From positions 1-34,109 of the forward strand of contig JAFXAN010000053.1 in assembly GCA_017517035.1 (NCBI GenBank): 34,109 nt of DNA. Direction: 5' to 3'. Position numbers and translations under genes: made by a program. The stretch comes from Clostridia bacterium. GTDB taxonomy: Bacteria; Bacillota; Clostridia; Oscillospirales; CAG-272. The first letter of the stretch is position 1. Every line of letters begins with the position of its first letter. Of this stretch, positions 15,734 to 24,429 are shown piece after piece. Under the pieces are notes generated by a model. It had not been told where the DNA came from. It saw only the letters and a program-made list of their open reading frames with translations, and did not search any database.

Positions 15734-17497
15734 ATGAAAGTCATTTACAACGACGGTCATGTGGCTGAATGCGCTCCCGAAGAAGAGCTTCATATACTTC
15801 GCCACAGTGCCGCACACATTATGGCACAAGCTATAAGCCGCCTTTACCCCGAAGCAAAGTTCGCTTACGGCCCCGCAAATGAAAAAGGCTTCTACTATGA
15901 TGTAGATCTGGGCGAAACAAAGCTCACAGAAGAGGATCTTCAGAACATCGAAAAGGAAATGAAGAAGATCACAAAGGAAAATCTTCCGATCAAGCCCTTT
16001 GCTCTTCCCCGCGAGGAAGCTATCAAGCTCATGGAAGAGAGAGGCGAGATCTATAAGGTCGAGCATATTGGAGATCTCCCCGAGGATGCAACCATCACAT
16101 TCTACCAGCAGGGCGATTATATTGATATGTGTGTTGGCCCTCATATCTGCTATACAAAAGCACTGAAGGCTTTCAAGGTTATGGATCAGTCGGGCGCATA
16201 TTGGAAGAATGACAAGAATAACAAGATGCTTACCCGTATCAAGGGTATCGCATTCCCAAGCCAGGCAGAGCTTGATGAATATCTGAAGCTCCTTGAGGAG
16301 GCTGAAAAGCGTGACCACAGAAAGATCGGTAAGGAAATGAAGCTCTTCATGTTCAGCGAAGAGGCTCCCGGCTTCCCCTTCTTCCTTCCCAAGGGTATGC
16401 TTATCAAAAATACCCTCATCGACTATTGGAGAGAGATCCATACAAGAGAGAACTATGTTGAAATCCAGACTCCCCTTATTATGAACCGTCACCTCTGGGA
16501 GACCAGCGGACATTGGGATCATTATAAGGACAATATGTATTCAACAACGATCGACGAGGAAACATATTGCGTTAAGCCTATGAACTGCCCCGGCGGAGTT
16601 ATGGTTTACCGCAGTGATCTCCATTCCTACAGAGATCTTCCCATAAGAGCAGGCGAGCTTGGCCTCGTTCACAGACATGAGCTTAAGGGTGCGCTCCACG
16701 GTCTTTTCCGTGTTCGTTGCTTCACACAGGACGATGCTCATATCTTTATGACACGAGAGCAGATCACAGACGAGATTGTCAGTGTTGTTCACCTTATCAA
16801 TGAGGTCTATGAAAAATTCGGCTTCAAATACAGCGTTGAGCTTTCTACCCGTCCCGAGGACAGCATGGGTAGCGACGAGGATTGGGAAGCAGCAACAAAC
16901 GGTCTTAAGAACGCACTTGAAAAGCTCGGTCTTCCCTACACCATTAACGAAGGCGACGGCGCATTCTACGGACCGAAGATAGACTTCCATCTTGAGGACT
17001 CTATCGGCAGAACATGGCAGTGCGGCACAATCCAGCTTGACTTCCAGATGCCCATCAACTTTGAGCTTGAATATACAGACGACAAGGGCGAAAAACAAAG
17101 ACCCATCATGATCCACAGAGTTTGCTTTGGCTCGATCGAGCGCTTCATCGGTGTTCTTACCGAGCATTTTGCAGGTAAGTTCCCCACATGGCTTGCTCCC
17201 GTTCAGGCAAAGGTTCTTCTTGTTTCCGAAAAGTGTGCGGAATACGGTGAAAAAGTCTATGAGGCTCTCCGTGCGGCAAAGGTTCGCTGCGAGCTTGATA
17301 ACAGAAATGAGAAGATCGGCTATATGATCCGTGAGGCACAGGTCATCGACCGTGTTCCCTATATGCTCATCATCGGTCAGAAAGAAGCAGAGGAAGGCAA
17401 TATTTCCGTTCGTAACCGTGATACCGGTGCAACAGAAACAATGTCCCTCGATGACTTCATCGCAAAGATCACAAGCGAGATCAAGGAAAGAAAGTAA
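15734..17497 (+). CDS. thrS: Threonyl-tRNA synthetase lacking the TGS domain
   Basis: This 587-residue class II synthetase charges tRNA-Thr. It begins almost directly in the editing (SAD) domain (HSAAHIMAQA at about 24-33; MCVGPHICYTKAL). The family's usual 60-residue N-terminal TGS domain is missing, explaining the short length against about 640 in E. coli. The catalytic core has MNCPGGVMVYRS (zinc Cys), motif 2 RHELKGALHGLFRVRCFTQDDAHIF and motif 3 GSIERFIGVLTEHF. The C-terminal anticodon domain starts near PTWLAPVQ. GGAG precedes the ATG by about 10 bases. It is monocistronic and under T-box control. Confidence 0.97.
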   Translation: MKVIYNDGHVAECAPEEELHILRHSAAHIMAQAISRLYPEAKFAYGPANEKGFYYDVDLGETKLTEEDLQNIEKEMKKITKENLPIKPFALPREEAIKLMEERGEIYKVEHIGDLPEDATITFYQQGDYIDMCVGPHICYTKALKAFKVMDQSGAYWKNDKNNKMLTRIKGIAFPSQAELDEYLKLLEEAEKRDHRKIGKEMKLFMFSEEAPGFPFFLPKGMLIKNTLIDYWREIHTRENYVEIQTPLIMNRHLWETSGHWDHYKDNMYSTTIDEETYCVKPMNCPGGVMVYRSDLHSYRDLPIRAGELGLVHRHELKGALHGLFRVRCFTQDDAHIFMTREQITDEIVSVVHLINEVYEKFGFKYSVELSTRPEDSMGSDEDWEAATNGLKNALEKLGLPYTINEGDGAFYGPKIDFHLEDSIGRTWQCGTIQLDFQMPINFELEYTDDKGEKQRPIMIHRVCFGSIERFIGVLTEHFAGKFPTWLAPVQAKVLLVSEKCAEYGEKVYEALRAAKVRCELDNRNEKIGYMIREAQVIDRVPYMLIIGQKEAEEGNISVRNRDTGATETMSLDDFIAKITSEIKERK

Positions 17498-17504
17498 TAT
17501 AACT

Positions 17505-17534
17505 AAAGAGGCTGTTAATTCAGCCTCTTTTTTT
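17505..17534 (+). terminator. thrS terminator
   Basis: AAAGAGGCTG (17505-17514) pairs with CAGCCTCTTT (17521-17530), with a six-base loop, followed by more T residues. Confidence 0.9.
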
Positions 17535-17541
17535 CTCCGTT

Positions 17542-17706
17542 AAACAGTAATTTAACGGTGAGTGAAAACGAAATTTGTAGGGGAGATCATTGATCGCCCG
17601 AAAAAACAAACGGCGTAAAATAACGATATTTTGAGCTGTTTATGAGACGGGCGATCAATGATCTCCCCTACAAATTTCGTTTTCACTCACCGATAAATTA
17701 CTGTTT
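17542..17706. repeat. MITE-like long inverted-repeat element
   Basis: Two 58-bp arms (17542-17599 and 17649-17706) are reverse complements with one mismatch and enclose a 49-base centre without coding capacity. The whole 165-bp unit would fold into a long hairpin. It sits precisely between two terminators, after thrS and after the convergent lipoprotein gene. The outer 16 bases of the right arm (CGATAAATTACTGTTT) recur at 292-307. No transposase is present, and target-site duplications were not established. Confidence 0.85.
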
Positions 17707-17718
17707 GAATAACAAAAC

Positions 17719-17752
17719 AACCGCATCAATGCCATATAAGCATTGATGCGGT
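17719..17752 (-). terminator. Terminator of the phosphoesterase operon
   Basis: A 12-bp perfect stem, CCGCATCAATGC (17721-17732) with GCATTGATGCGG (17740-17751), lies 8 bases beyond the lipoprotein stop. It is followed on the minus strand by TTGTTTTGTTATT. Confidence 0.85.
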
Positions 17753-17760
17753 CATGTTTT

Positions 17761-19965
17761 TCACCCAAGATTATATATTTTTTGTTTTTGTCCGCTATTT
17801 GCGCCAATTCTCGTTGCAACAAGGGTGTTATCATCGGTGATGGTGAAAATGGTAAAGCTCTGCTCGGTGATCGTTCCCTTAACCGGCTTTTCTGCATCAG
17901 GCTCGGATTCACCGTTATTCTCAGAAGCATTATCTTGATTCAAAAGAATAAGCTGAATAGCATTGTCGCTGAGATCATCTCCAACCTCATCATATGGAAC
18001 GCTCATATAATATTCTCCGTTCTTTGTCTGGGAGACAAGATCAAGATCAAGATGACGGTGTCCTGTTATGCAGAAAACCTCACCCTCAAATTTATTTCCC
18101 GAAAAATCATAGTTCATAATTCTTGATTTTTCACCGTTTTCACAGCCGAAAAGCTTACCTGAGAACGCATTGTTTCCGCTTGCTGAGAAACTTACCGATG
18201 TACCGCCCTCAAATGCACTGAGCATACTGAAAAGGTCCTTATGATATGTTTGATTTGGAGTGCTTTTATCATAGAGCATATGCCCTGCCACCACAACATC
18301 ATAATCCGAATACTTCTCGGATATCTCGCTAAACATTTTGCCAAGGAATTCATACTGTGAGGGATGGAATTTCCAAAGCTCACGGTTGAGAATTGCAAAG
18401 TCTGTAACCGTAAGCGCGCCTGTGTTGAGAACGATATAGCAGATCTTGCTATCATGGTCATAATAAGCATAATGCATCTTCGCCCAACATACGAGATTTT
18501 CGTACATTTCATCAGCAGTATAGCTTACATTTCCAAAAAGCTTGTTATATGCTTCCGCATCCTCGGGAGCAACATTATTGAGAACAAAATCGGTTATCTC
18601 GCTTCTGTTTTCTTCAATTATATCAAGCAAAACCTCATCATAGACAACATTTCCGTTCTTCTTACCCCCTTCCTCGATATGAGCAAAGGTAGCTTCGTAA
18701 ATATCCTTGTCACTAAGGAGAATATCCATATCGTATGTTGATGCATCTTCATCCCTTGAGTTTCTGGAAGCTGTGAGATTTGAATCATGATTGCCTATGG
18801 CATACATTCCGTCCTCACCGAAGAAATCAAAGAATTTTGTCTCCATTGAACGCTTTAGCTGCTCAAGAGCTTCAGCATATGTTTTTTCACTATGGTGAGG
18901 GTCGCCAAGATGAATGACCTTTTTTATTCCTGTTTTTTCTCTTACATAATCCATAAGCGCCGCAGATTTTCCTACATTTCCGCCGCCGCTGCTGTAATGG
19001 GTATCTGTAATTGCAATAAATGATCTGCCCTCGGGAAGTGTTTCAAGCTGAGCATCAATATGCTCTATCCAATAATCGTCAAGAGGAACATAAAACTCTG
19101 TTTTTGTAAAACTGCAAACCTTTTCAATTGCAGCTCTGTCATCCTCGTTTTTAACGCTTATAATGAGATCCTCATTATCGGGAAAAGCATTCTCTCCCAC
19201 CTCAAAGCCCGTGGAATTGAATATGATACTAACAAGCGCCTCACAATCCGCAAAAGCTTCTTTTCCAATTTTTTCGATGCCTATTCCAAGCGATATTTCC
19301 TTGAGAGATGAACATCCCTCAAAAGTAAATTCGGTTATTCTTTTTATCTGCCTTGGAAAAATAACTTTTTCTATAGAAGAACATCCGCAAAAAAGTGATT
19401 CTGAAAAATAGTTATCTCTGTTTGAGGGAGTACCGTATCCAACACCCGAAAGGTCGATCACATTTTCTTGTTTGTTATCACCGAACCATACTGTTTTAAG
19501 TGAAGATGAGCCATAGAAAAGCCCGCTTGTTTCCGCATTGTTTTCCTCTACCCAGAAATTTTGCTTATCACCCACAAAATGAACGCTCAAAAGATTCGGC
19601 ATCAAGGCACAAAGATTTCTCTCAGCACTTCCGACTGCCTCATTTGCTCGGTCACCGCTATATACGATTTTTCCCGCAAATCGCTCGATCTCAATATGAG
19701 TAACCTTATCGCGAAGCGGCTCAATGGCAAGAAGATATTCGGCATTTGAAGCATCAAACTGCTTTGCCTTGTTTCCCTCTTCCATTGTTATCTTAAGAAC
19801 ACCCGATTCATCAAGTGACCAAGAAAATTCACCCGTGACAGTTCCTTTTGTATAAAACCCGTCATTATCGGGAGTTAAAACAGGTGCATCTGCCGTGTCA
19901 TCGCATGAGACAAAAAGCAAGGAAAAAGCCAACAAAAGAACAAAAGTCAAAATTATTCTTTTCAT
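17761..19965 (-). CDS. Predicted lipoprotein: LRR_5 repeats plus metallophosphoesterase
   Basis: This 734-residue protein starts with a lysine-arginine, a hydrophobic stretch and a lipobox-like LLFVSC at about residues 16-21, predicting lipidation and outward anchoring on the membrane. Residues about 40-290 contain BspA-type leucine-rich repeats (LFCGCSSIEKVIFP, FEGCSSLKEISL, IGKEAFADCEALVSI). From about residue 290 a calcineurin-like phosphoesterase follows, with metal-site motifs TDTHYS, GDPHHS, GNHDSN, GHMLYD and GHRHLD. This half is clearly paralogous to the cytoplasmic protein at 20757-22055. AAGGAGG lies 4 bases before the ATG. It starts 9 bases after the SGNH gene stop. Substrate unknown. 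Confidence 0.9.
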   Translation of the reverse strand: MKRIILTFVLLLAFSLLFVSCDDTADAPVLTPDNDGFYTKGTVTGEFSWSLDESGVLKITMEEGNKAKQFDASNAEYLLAIEPLRDKVTHIEIERFAGKIVYSGDRANEAVGSAERNLCALMPNLLSVHFVGDKQNFWVEENNAETSGLFYGSSSLKTVWFGDNKQENVIDLSGVGYGTPSNRDNYFSESLFCGCSSIEKVIFPRQIKRITEFTFEGCSSLKEISLGIGIEKIGKEAFADCEALVSIIFNSTGFEVGENAFPDNEDLIISVKNEDDRAAIEKVCSFTKTEFYVPLDDYWIEHIDAQLETLPEGRSFIAITDTHYSSGGGNVGKSAALMDYVREKTGIKKVIHLGDPHHSEKTYAEALEQLKRSMETKFFDFFGEDGMYAIGNHDSNLTASRNSRDEDASTYDMDILLSDKDIYEATFAHIEEGGKKNGNVVYDEVLLDIIEENRSEITDFVLNNVAPEDAEAYNKLFGNVSYTADEMYENLVCWAKMHYAYYDHDSKICYIVLNTGALTVTDFAILNRELWKFHPSQYEFLGKMFSEISEKYSDYDVVVAGHMLYDKSTPNQTYHKDLFSMLSAFEGGTSVSFSASGNNAFSGKLFGCENGEKSRIMNYDFSGNKFEGEVFCITGHRHLDLDLVSQTKNGEYYMSVPYDEVGDDLSDNAIQLILLNQDNASENNGESEPDAEKPVKGTITEQSFTIFTITDDNTLVATRIGANSGQKQKIYNLG

Positions 19966-19974
19966 TTTTCCTCC

Positions 19975-20655
19975 TTAACGGTATTCTTCAACCGTTTGCC
20001 TGATTTTCTCCCACAAGCAGTCCGCAATTGCCTTCATACCCGCGTCATTGGGGTGATTATAAAGACCACGGTACTCGGTATTAAAGCGAATATCATCTCC
20101 GAGTAAAACATATGTATCACCGTATTTTTCCGCAACGATTTCCTTTGATTTATCCAGATAAGGCTTATTATAAAATCCCTGAACATGGAAAAAGTCAACA
20201 TCTCTATCGCCGGCAAGAGTATTTCTGAAACGCTCATAAGCCTCGCCGAAAATCACTGTTGCATTTTCAAATCCTACCTCTTCTGCCCACTTCCACGCAA
20301 CATTAGCTCCAAAGAACATGATGACAAGATTAGGCTTAAATTCAACCGCGCCCTCAAATTCCTTTTTCAGGTCATTCATCGTAAGAAATTCACGCTCAAA
20401 ATCAGAAACATGACAAATTCCAACAGATGCATTGGGAACTGTGTCTAAAATATACTTTTTCACAACATGAACATAATCATTTTCAAGACAGCTCGCCGCC
20501 ATTCCGCAATCAAGATCCCATCCGATATCGGGTTTCGGATCATGGTGAGTTATCGAATTGCCCACAAAAAGCACTCTTAAACCTTCATGAGGCTCGAAGA
20601 AAAATTTCTTATATACCTGCTTTGCCGCAGGAACCTTGTTTTCTTGTAAATCCAT
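19975..20655 (-). CDS. SGNH-type hydrolase, cytoplasmic
   Basis: This 226-residue SGNH-superfamily protein has nucleophile block VGNSITHHD (Asn in place of the Asp of GDS, which occurs in the superfamily), a possible Asn block in MFFGANVAW, and the C-terminal catalytic pair in NHPNDAGMKAIAD. No signal peptide is seen. AGGGGA lies upstream of the ATG. It lies between two phosphoesterase genes on the same strand, 101 bases after one and 9 before the other, suggesting a shared substrate pathway. It may be a carbohydrate esterase, but the substrate is unknown. Confidence 0.87.
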   Translation of the reverse strand: MDLQENKVPAAKQVYKKFFFEPHEGLRVLFVGNSITHHDPKPDIGWDLDCGMAASCLENDYVHVVKKYILDTVPNASVGICHVSDFEREFLTMNDLKKEFEGAVEFKPNLVIMFFGANVAWKWAEEVGFENATVIFGEAYERFRNTLAGDRDVDFFHVQGFYNKPYLDKSKEIVAEKYGDTYVLLGDDIRFNTEYRGLYNHPNDAGMKAIADCLWEKIRQTVEEYR

Positions 20656-20756
20656 TTTTAATTCCCCTTTTATAATACATTATACGTATATCATAACACA
20701 TCATATTTCTTTTTGAAATGTCAAAAGCAAAGAAAAAACCGTCGAAAATAAAGAAC

Positions 20757-22055
20757 TTACGAATTATATGAAAAAGTTCCGCCTTCGCCTGCACCGATTT
20801 TTGTTATGACGACCTTACCGTCATCTTTAATTGTTACGATATCAAAGGTGTTTTCAGTGGTAGTGCCGGGGATCATCTCGAAGTCAAGATCATCTGCAGG
20901 CTTTTCAAAGCAGTCGTTATTTACAAGGAAAAGGAACATTGCGTTATCGGGATATTGTTTTCCTGCCTCATAAGGCTCATTCACATGTTCAGTTCCGTCC
21001 TCGTCGTTATACCATATATAGCAGCGCTCTCTGTGCCAATGACCTGCCATTGTAAATATGGTCTTGTTGAATTTGCTACCCGTAAAATCATAGCTCTTGT
21101 GCATATCACCGATAAGTATCTTCGCATTGTCGCACTTATCGGGAACATCAAATTCGACCTTCGATTTTGCCCTGAATGCCTGAAGCATCTTATAAATTCC
21201 ATGGCTTCCGCCGCCCTCACCGGGTCTCTGCGTTGCAAACATATGACCTACCACCGCAATGTCATATCCCTCGGGAGTTGACATAAGAGTTTCAGCAAGC
21301 CAATCATATTCAACGGGGAAGATTGCTGTCCAGAGCATTTTCAGAACATAGAAGCCCATAAGCCCACAGTCTCCCGTATCCATAACGATATATCTGATTT
21401 TGTTTTCGGGATCGTCATAATGGTAGTGCATCTTTGCCCAGAAGGGTGCCTGCCGCCTCATTTCCTCGGGAGAATAATGGATTCCGTCCTCTTTTCCCAC
21501 ATATGGATATTCAAGCTGATCAAGCTTTGCCAGCATTTTTTCGTCAAAGCATACCATATCCTCAATATGTCTCACCGATGCATTATATATTTCCTCTTGC
21601 GTTGCAAGATAATTGAATGCACCACCGCCATCAACGCCCTCAACCTCGGGATTTTCCTCACGGCGGCTGACACCAAGCCAAACACAAACATTTGTATCAT
21701 GGTTTCCTACAGCAAAAAGTCCGTCATGTCCGAAAACATCAAAAAAATATTCTTCCATCGAAACATGGATCTCCTCGCAAAGATCCTGAAGATCATCCTG
21801 CCCTCTCAGCGGATCCCCAAGATTGAGCACCATTCGGATGCCTGTTTTTTCTCTTATATATTTGATAAGAGCGGTGGTTTTTCTCGAATTTCTCGCCCCG
21901 CCCTTGGTAAAATGCCAGTCTGTGCAAACGATGAAGGATTTCCCCTCGGGAATCTCCTTTATCCTCTCGTCAATATGCTCCTTCCAATAACCGTCGATCT
22001 CCATATCGACTCTTGAAGGCACACCGTCTATACTGTATTTTATTTCTTCGCTCAT
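20757..22055 (-). CDS. Cytoplasmic metallophosphoesterase, paralogue of the lipoprotein
   Basis: This 432-residue calcineurin-like phosphoesterase without a signal peptide has metal and catalytic motifs in order: CTDWHF, GDPLRG, GNHDTN, GHMFAT and GHWHRE. It aligns with the C-terminal half of the 17761-19965 product from the first helix (DGYWKEHIDERI against DDYWIEHIDAQL; YIREKTGIRMVLNLGDP against YVREKTGIKKVIHLGDP). This indicates duplication, with one copy gaining a lipoprotein leader and leucine-rich repeats. The ATG at 22055 follows TAGGAG by about 9 bases; an earlier in-frame start is not supported. It is the first gene of a probable three-gene operon from the promoter at 22089-22117. 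Confidence 0.92.
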   Translation of the reverse strand: MSEEIKYSIDGVPSRVDMEIDGYWKEHIDERIKEIPEGKSFIVCTDWHFTKGGARNSRKTTALIKYIREKTGIRMVLNLGDPLRGQDDLQDLCEEIHVSMEEYFFDVFGHDGLFAVGNHDTNVCVWLGVSRREENPEVEGVDGGGAFNYLATQEEIYNASVRHIEDMVCFDEKMLAKLDQLEYPYVGKEDGIHYSPEEMRRQAPFWAKMHYHYDDPENKIRYIVMDTGDCGLMGFYVLKMLWTAIFPVEYDWLAETLMSTPEGYDIAVVGHMFATQRPGEGGGSHGIYKMLQAFRAKSKVEFDVPDKCDNAKILIGDMHKSYDFTGSKFNKTIFTMAGHWHRERCYIWYNDEDGTEHVNEPYEAGKQYPDNAMFLFLVNNDCFEKPADDLDFEMIPGTTTENTFDIVTIKDDGKVVITKIGAGEGGTFSYNS

Positions 22056-22088
22056 TTGTCTCACTCCTACCGAAAAAATTACATTAAA

Positions 22089-22117
22089 ATTATACACCTA
22101 AATAGACATTAAGTCAA
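22089..22117 (-). promoter_or_regulatory. Promoter of the phosphoesterase/SGNH operon
   Basis: TTGACT (22112-22117, complement), a 17-base spacer and TATAAT (22089-22094). Confidence 0.85.
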
Positions 22118-22135
22118 TAAAAACGGTAAAAGTTG

Positions 22136-22164
22136 TTGCAAAAATATACAAAATATGTTAAAAT
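22136..22164 (+). promoter_or_regulatory. Promoter of the deacetylase gene
   Basis: TTGCAA (22136-22141), a 17-base spacer and TAAAAT (22159-22164). Only about 20 bases separate it from the divergent promoter, so the two could be co-regulated. Confidence 0.7.
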
Positions 22165-22186
22165 GGTAGATAAGGTAGGTGATTTT

Positions 22187-22990
22187 ATGATTCAATTTAA
22201 TTTGTTCCCCGGCGGAGTTCGCCGTGTTGTAACTTTCAGCTATGATGATGGTTCCGAGAATGATGTTCGTCTTGTTGAGTTATTCAATAAATACGGTGTC
22301 AAGGGAAGCTTTCATCTCAATGCCGGAAAATACAAAGATATGGGCGATGAAGAGCTTGATGCCATCGAAAAGCTCTATATAGGGCATGAAATATCCTGCC
22401 ATACCGTAAATCACGGATGGCTCACAAGAATGCCTTATGCAACCGCTACCAGGCAGGTGCTTGAGGATAGGATGATTCTCGAAAAGATCGCAAAATATCC
22501 CGTGAGAGGAATGTCTTATCCCAGCGGTGATTATAACGAAAAGGTCTGCGAGATCCTTTCTGCTTGCGGAATCGAATATAGCAGAACCTGCAAGGCGACA
22601 ATGGGAGCAACAGAGATTCCGGAAAATCCCCTTATGTGGCATCCAACCTGCCACCATAAGGATGCGCTTCCCATTGCCGAGAAATTTATGGAGGATCTTG
22701 ATTCCCAGTGGCGCAGACCTCTGCTTTATATCTGGGGACACGCTCATGAACTCCGCACCGAGGATGATTGGGTTTATATGGAAAAGCTCGTCTCAACTCT
22801 TGCACGCTCGGAAAAAATCTGGTATGCAACGAATATTGAGATTATTGACTATATGAATGCTCTTCGTATGCTACATATATCCGCAGATGAAAAAATACTT
22901 CAAAATCCCACAGGTATTGATCTTTGGATTGAGCTTGACAAAAAAGAAAACATAAAAATTCCCGCCGGAGAAACTGTCAGATTGGCGTAA
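22187..22990 (+). CDS. Polysaccharide deacetylase-like protein (CE4 fold), cytoplasmic
   Basis: This 267-residue NodB-homology protein has motif 1 VTFSYDDGSEND (catalytic and metal Asp20/Asp21), motif 2 EISCHTVNH (metal His pair), a motif 3-like MSYPSGDYN and a C-terminal IWGHAHEL. It lacks the secretion signal usual for peptidoglycan or chitin deacetylases, so it probably acts on an intracellular sugar derivative. The ATG at 22187 is preferred because AGGTAGGTG ends about 6 bases before it and the longer reading lacks one. It is divergent from the phosphoesterase/SGNH genes, suggesting one carbohydrate pathway. Confidence 0.88.
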   Translation: MIQFNLFPGGVRRVVTFSYDDGSENDVRLVELFNKYGVKGSFHLNAGKYKDMGDEELDAIEKLYIGHEISCHTVNHGWLTRMPYATATRQVLEDRMILEKIAKYPVRGMSYPSGDYNEKVCEILSACGIEYSRTCKATMGATEIPENPLMWHPTCHHKDALPIAEKFMEDLDSQWRRPLLYIWGHAHELRTEDDWVYMEKLVSTLARSEKIWYATNIEIIDYMNALRMLHISADEKILQNPTGIDLWIELDKKENIKIPAGETVRLA

Positions 22991-23064
22991 TTGCCAAATT
23001 GCACCCCATATTTTGGTGGAGCATTGATTAAATTGCTATATTTAAACAAAAAAGTCTAAAACGC

Positions 23065-23093
23065 TTGACAAATCTGAATATTGGGTGTATAAT
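23065..23093 (+). promoter_or_regulatory. Promoter of the argGHF operon
   Basis: TTGACA (23065-23070), a 17-base spacer and TATAAT (23088-23093), an exact consensus. An inverted repeat overlaps it. Confidence 0.9.
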
Positions 23094-23098
23094 ATTCA
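23075..23098. promoter_or_regulatory. Putative operator in the arg promoter
   Basis: TGAATATT-N8-AATATTCA is a perfect 8-bp inverted repeat spanning the spacer and the -10 box. The TGAAT and ATTCA half-sites are those recognised by ArgR-family repressors, but the usual gap is 4 bases and here 14 separate the TGAAT and ATTCA cores. It could be two overlapping ARG boxes or another repressor site. Confidence 0.5.
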
Positions 23099-23143
23099 CA
23101 TAATAATTATTTTTTGCATATTTATTCACGGAGGTCTTTTATT

Positions 23144-24361
23144 ATGAATAAGGAAAACATCAAAAAGGTCGTTCTTGCATATTCGGGAGGTCTTGATACA
23201 TCAATCATCATCCCGTGGCTCAAGGAAAATTATAATAATTGCGAGGTAATTGCCGTTTCGGGTAATGTTGGACAGGCTGACGAGCTCGAGGGACTTGAAG
23301 AAAAGGCTATCAAAACAGGCGCATCCAAGCTCTATGTTCTCGACCTTACAGACGAGTATGTTGATGAATACATCATCCCCACAATGAAGGCAGGCGCAGT
23401 TTATGAGGAATATCTCCTCGGAACAAGCCATGCACGCCCCTGCATTGCAAAGGGTCTTGTTGAGATCGCAATCAAGGAAGGCGCTGATGCCATCTGCCAC
23501 GGCTGCACAGGTAAGGGTAATGACCAGGTTCGCTTTGAGCTTGCCATCAAGCATTTCGCTCCTAATATGCCCATCATCGCTCCTTGGCGTGAGTGGGATA
23601 TCAAATCCCGTGAGGAGGAGATAGACTATGCAGAGGCACATAATATTCCCCTCAAGATAAACCGTGAAACAAACTATTCAAAGGATAAGAACCTCTGGCA
23701 TCTTTCACATGAGGGACTTGACCTTGAGGATACGGGAAATGAGCCGCAGTACGAGAAGCCCGGCTTCCTTGAAATGGGTGTTTCTCCCATCATGGCCCCC
23801 GACACTCCCACATATATCACTCTCGATTTTGAGCAGGGCGTTCCCGTTGCTCTCAACGATGAAAAGATGAGCGCAAAGAACATCATCCTTAAGCTCAATG
23901 AGATCGGCGGCGCTAACGGCATCGGTCTTCTTGATATCGTTGAAAACCGTCTCGTCGGTATGAAATGCCGTGGAGTTTACGAAACCCCCGGCGGAGCTAT
24001 TCTCTATAAGGCACACAGCGTTCTGGAATCCATCTGCCTTGACAAGATGACATCTCACGAAAAGCAGAAGCTCTCCATCACATTTGCAGAGCTTGTTTAT
24101 AACGGTCAGTGGTTCACACCTCTCAGAGAAGCTCTTTCTGCCTTTGTTGATAAGACACAGGAAAGAGTTACAGGTAAGGTTCGCCTCAAGCTCTATAAGG
24201 GCAATATGATAAATGCAGGCGTTTGGAGTCCCTATTCACTCTATAGCGAGGAGATCGCAACATTCGGTGAAAGCGATTATAACCAGAAGGATTCCGAAGG
24301 CTTCATCAACCTCTTCGGTCTGCCGATCAAGGTTCAGGCAATGGTTGACGGAAAAAAATAA
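23144..24361 (+). CDS. argG: Argininosuccinate synthase
   Basis: This 405-residue enzyme joins citrulline and aspartate with ATP. The N-type ATP pyrophosphatase loop AYSGGLDTS is at residues about 11-19, followed by [26 protein letters not shown] (nucleotide and citrulline region) and [11 protein letters not shown]. Length is typical. The ATG at 23144 follows CGGAGGT (about 23129-23135). It is the first gene of argG-argH-argF. The upstream ornithine-forming genes (argC, argJ, argB, argD) are not in the window. Confidence 0.97.
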   Translation: MNKENIKKVVLAYSGGLDTSIIIPWLKENYNNCEVIAVSGNVGQADELEGLEEKAIKTGASKLYVLDLTDEYVDEYIIPTMKAGAVYEEYLLGTSHARPCIAKGLVEIAIKEGADAICHGCTGKGNDQVRFELAIKHFAPNMPIIAPWREWDIKSREEEIDYAEAHNIPLKINRETNYSKDKNLWHLSHEGLDLEDTGNEPQYEKPGFLEMGVSPIMAPDTPTYITLDFEQGVPVALNDEKMSAKNIILKLNEIGGANGIGLLDIVENRLVGMKCRGVYETPGGAILYKAHSVLESICLDKMTSHEKQKLSITFAELVYNGQWFTPLREALSAFVDKTQERVTGKVRLKLYKGNMINAGVWSPYSLYSEEIATFGESDYNQKDSEGFINLFGLPIKVQAMVDGKK

Positions 24362-24378
24362 TATAGTTTTATTTTGGA

Positions 24379-24402
24379 TTTTCGGGCGTTCACGCCCGAA
24401 AA
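24379..24402 (+). promoter_or_regulatory. Intercistronic hairpin between argG and argH
   Basis: TTTTCGGGCG-TTCA-CGCCCGAAAA is a 10-bp perfect stem in the 68-base gap, without a U-tract. It probably stabilises or partially attenuates the transcript. Confidence 0.55.
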
Positions 24403-24429
24403 TCTTGTTATACGGAAAGGATTTTTAAA

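Noticed and set aside
15710-17187. Long minus-strand frames opposite thrS
   Set aside because: They are antisense shadows of a highly conserved synthetase and have no family features.
20656-20756. Separate promoter for the SGNH hydrolase
   Set aside because: A TTGACA and several TATAAT-like strings exist but none have acceptable spacing; co-transcription with the upstream phosphoesterase is simpler.
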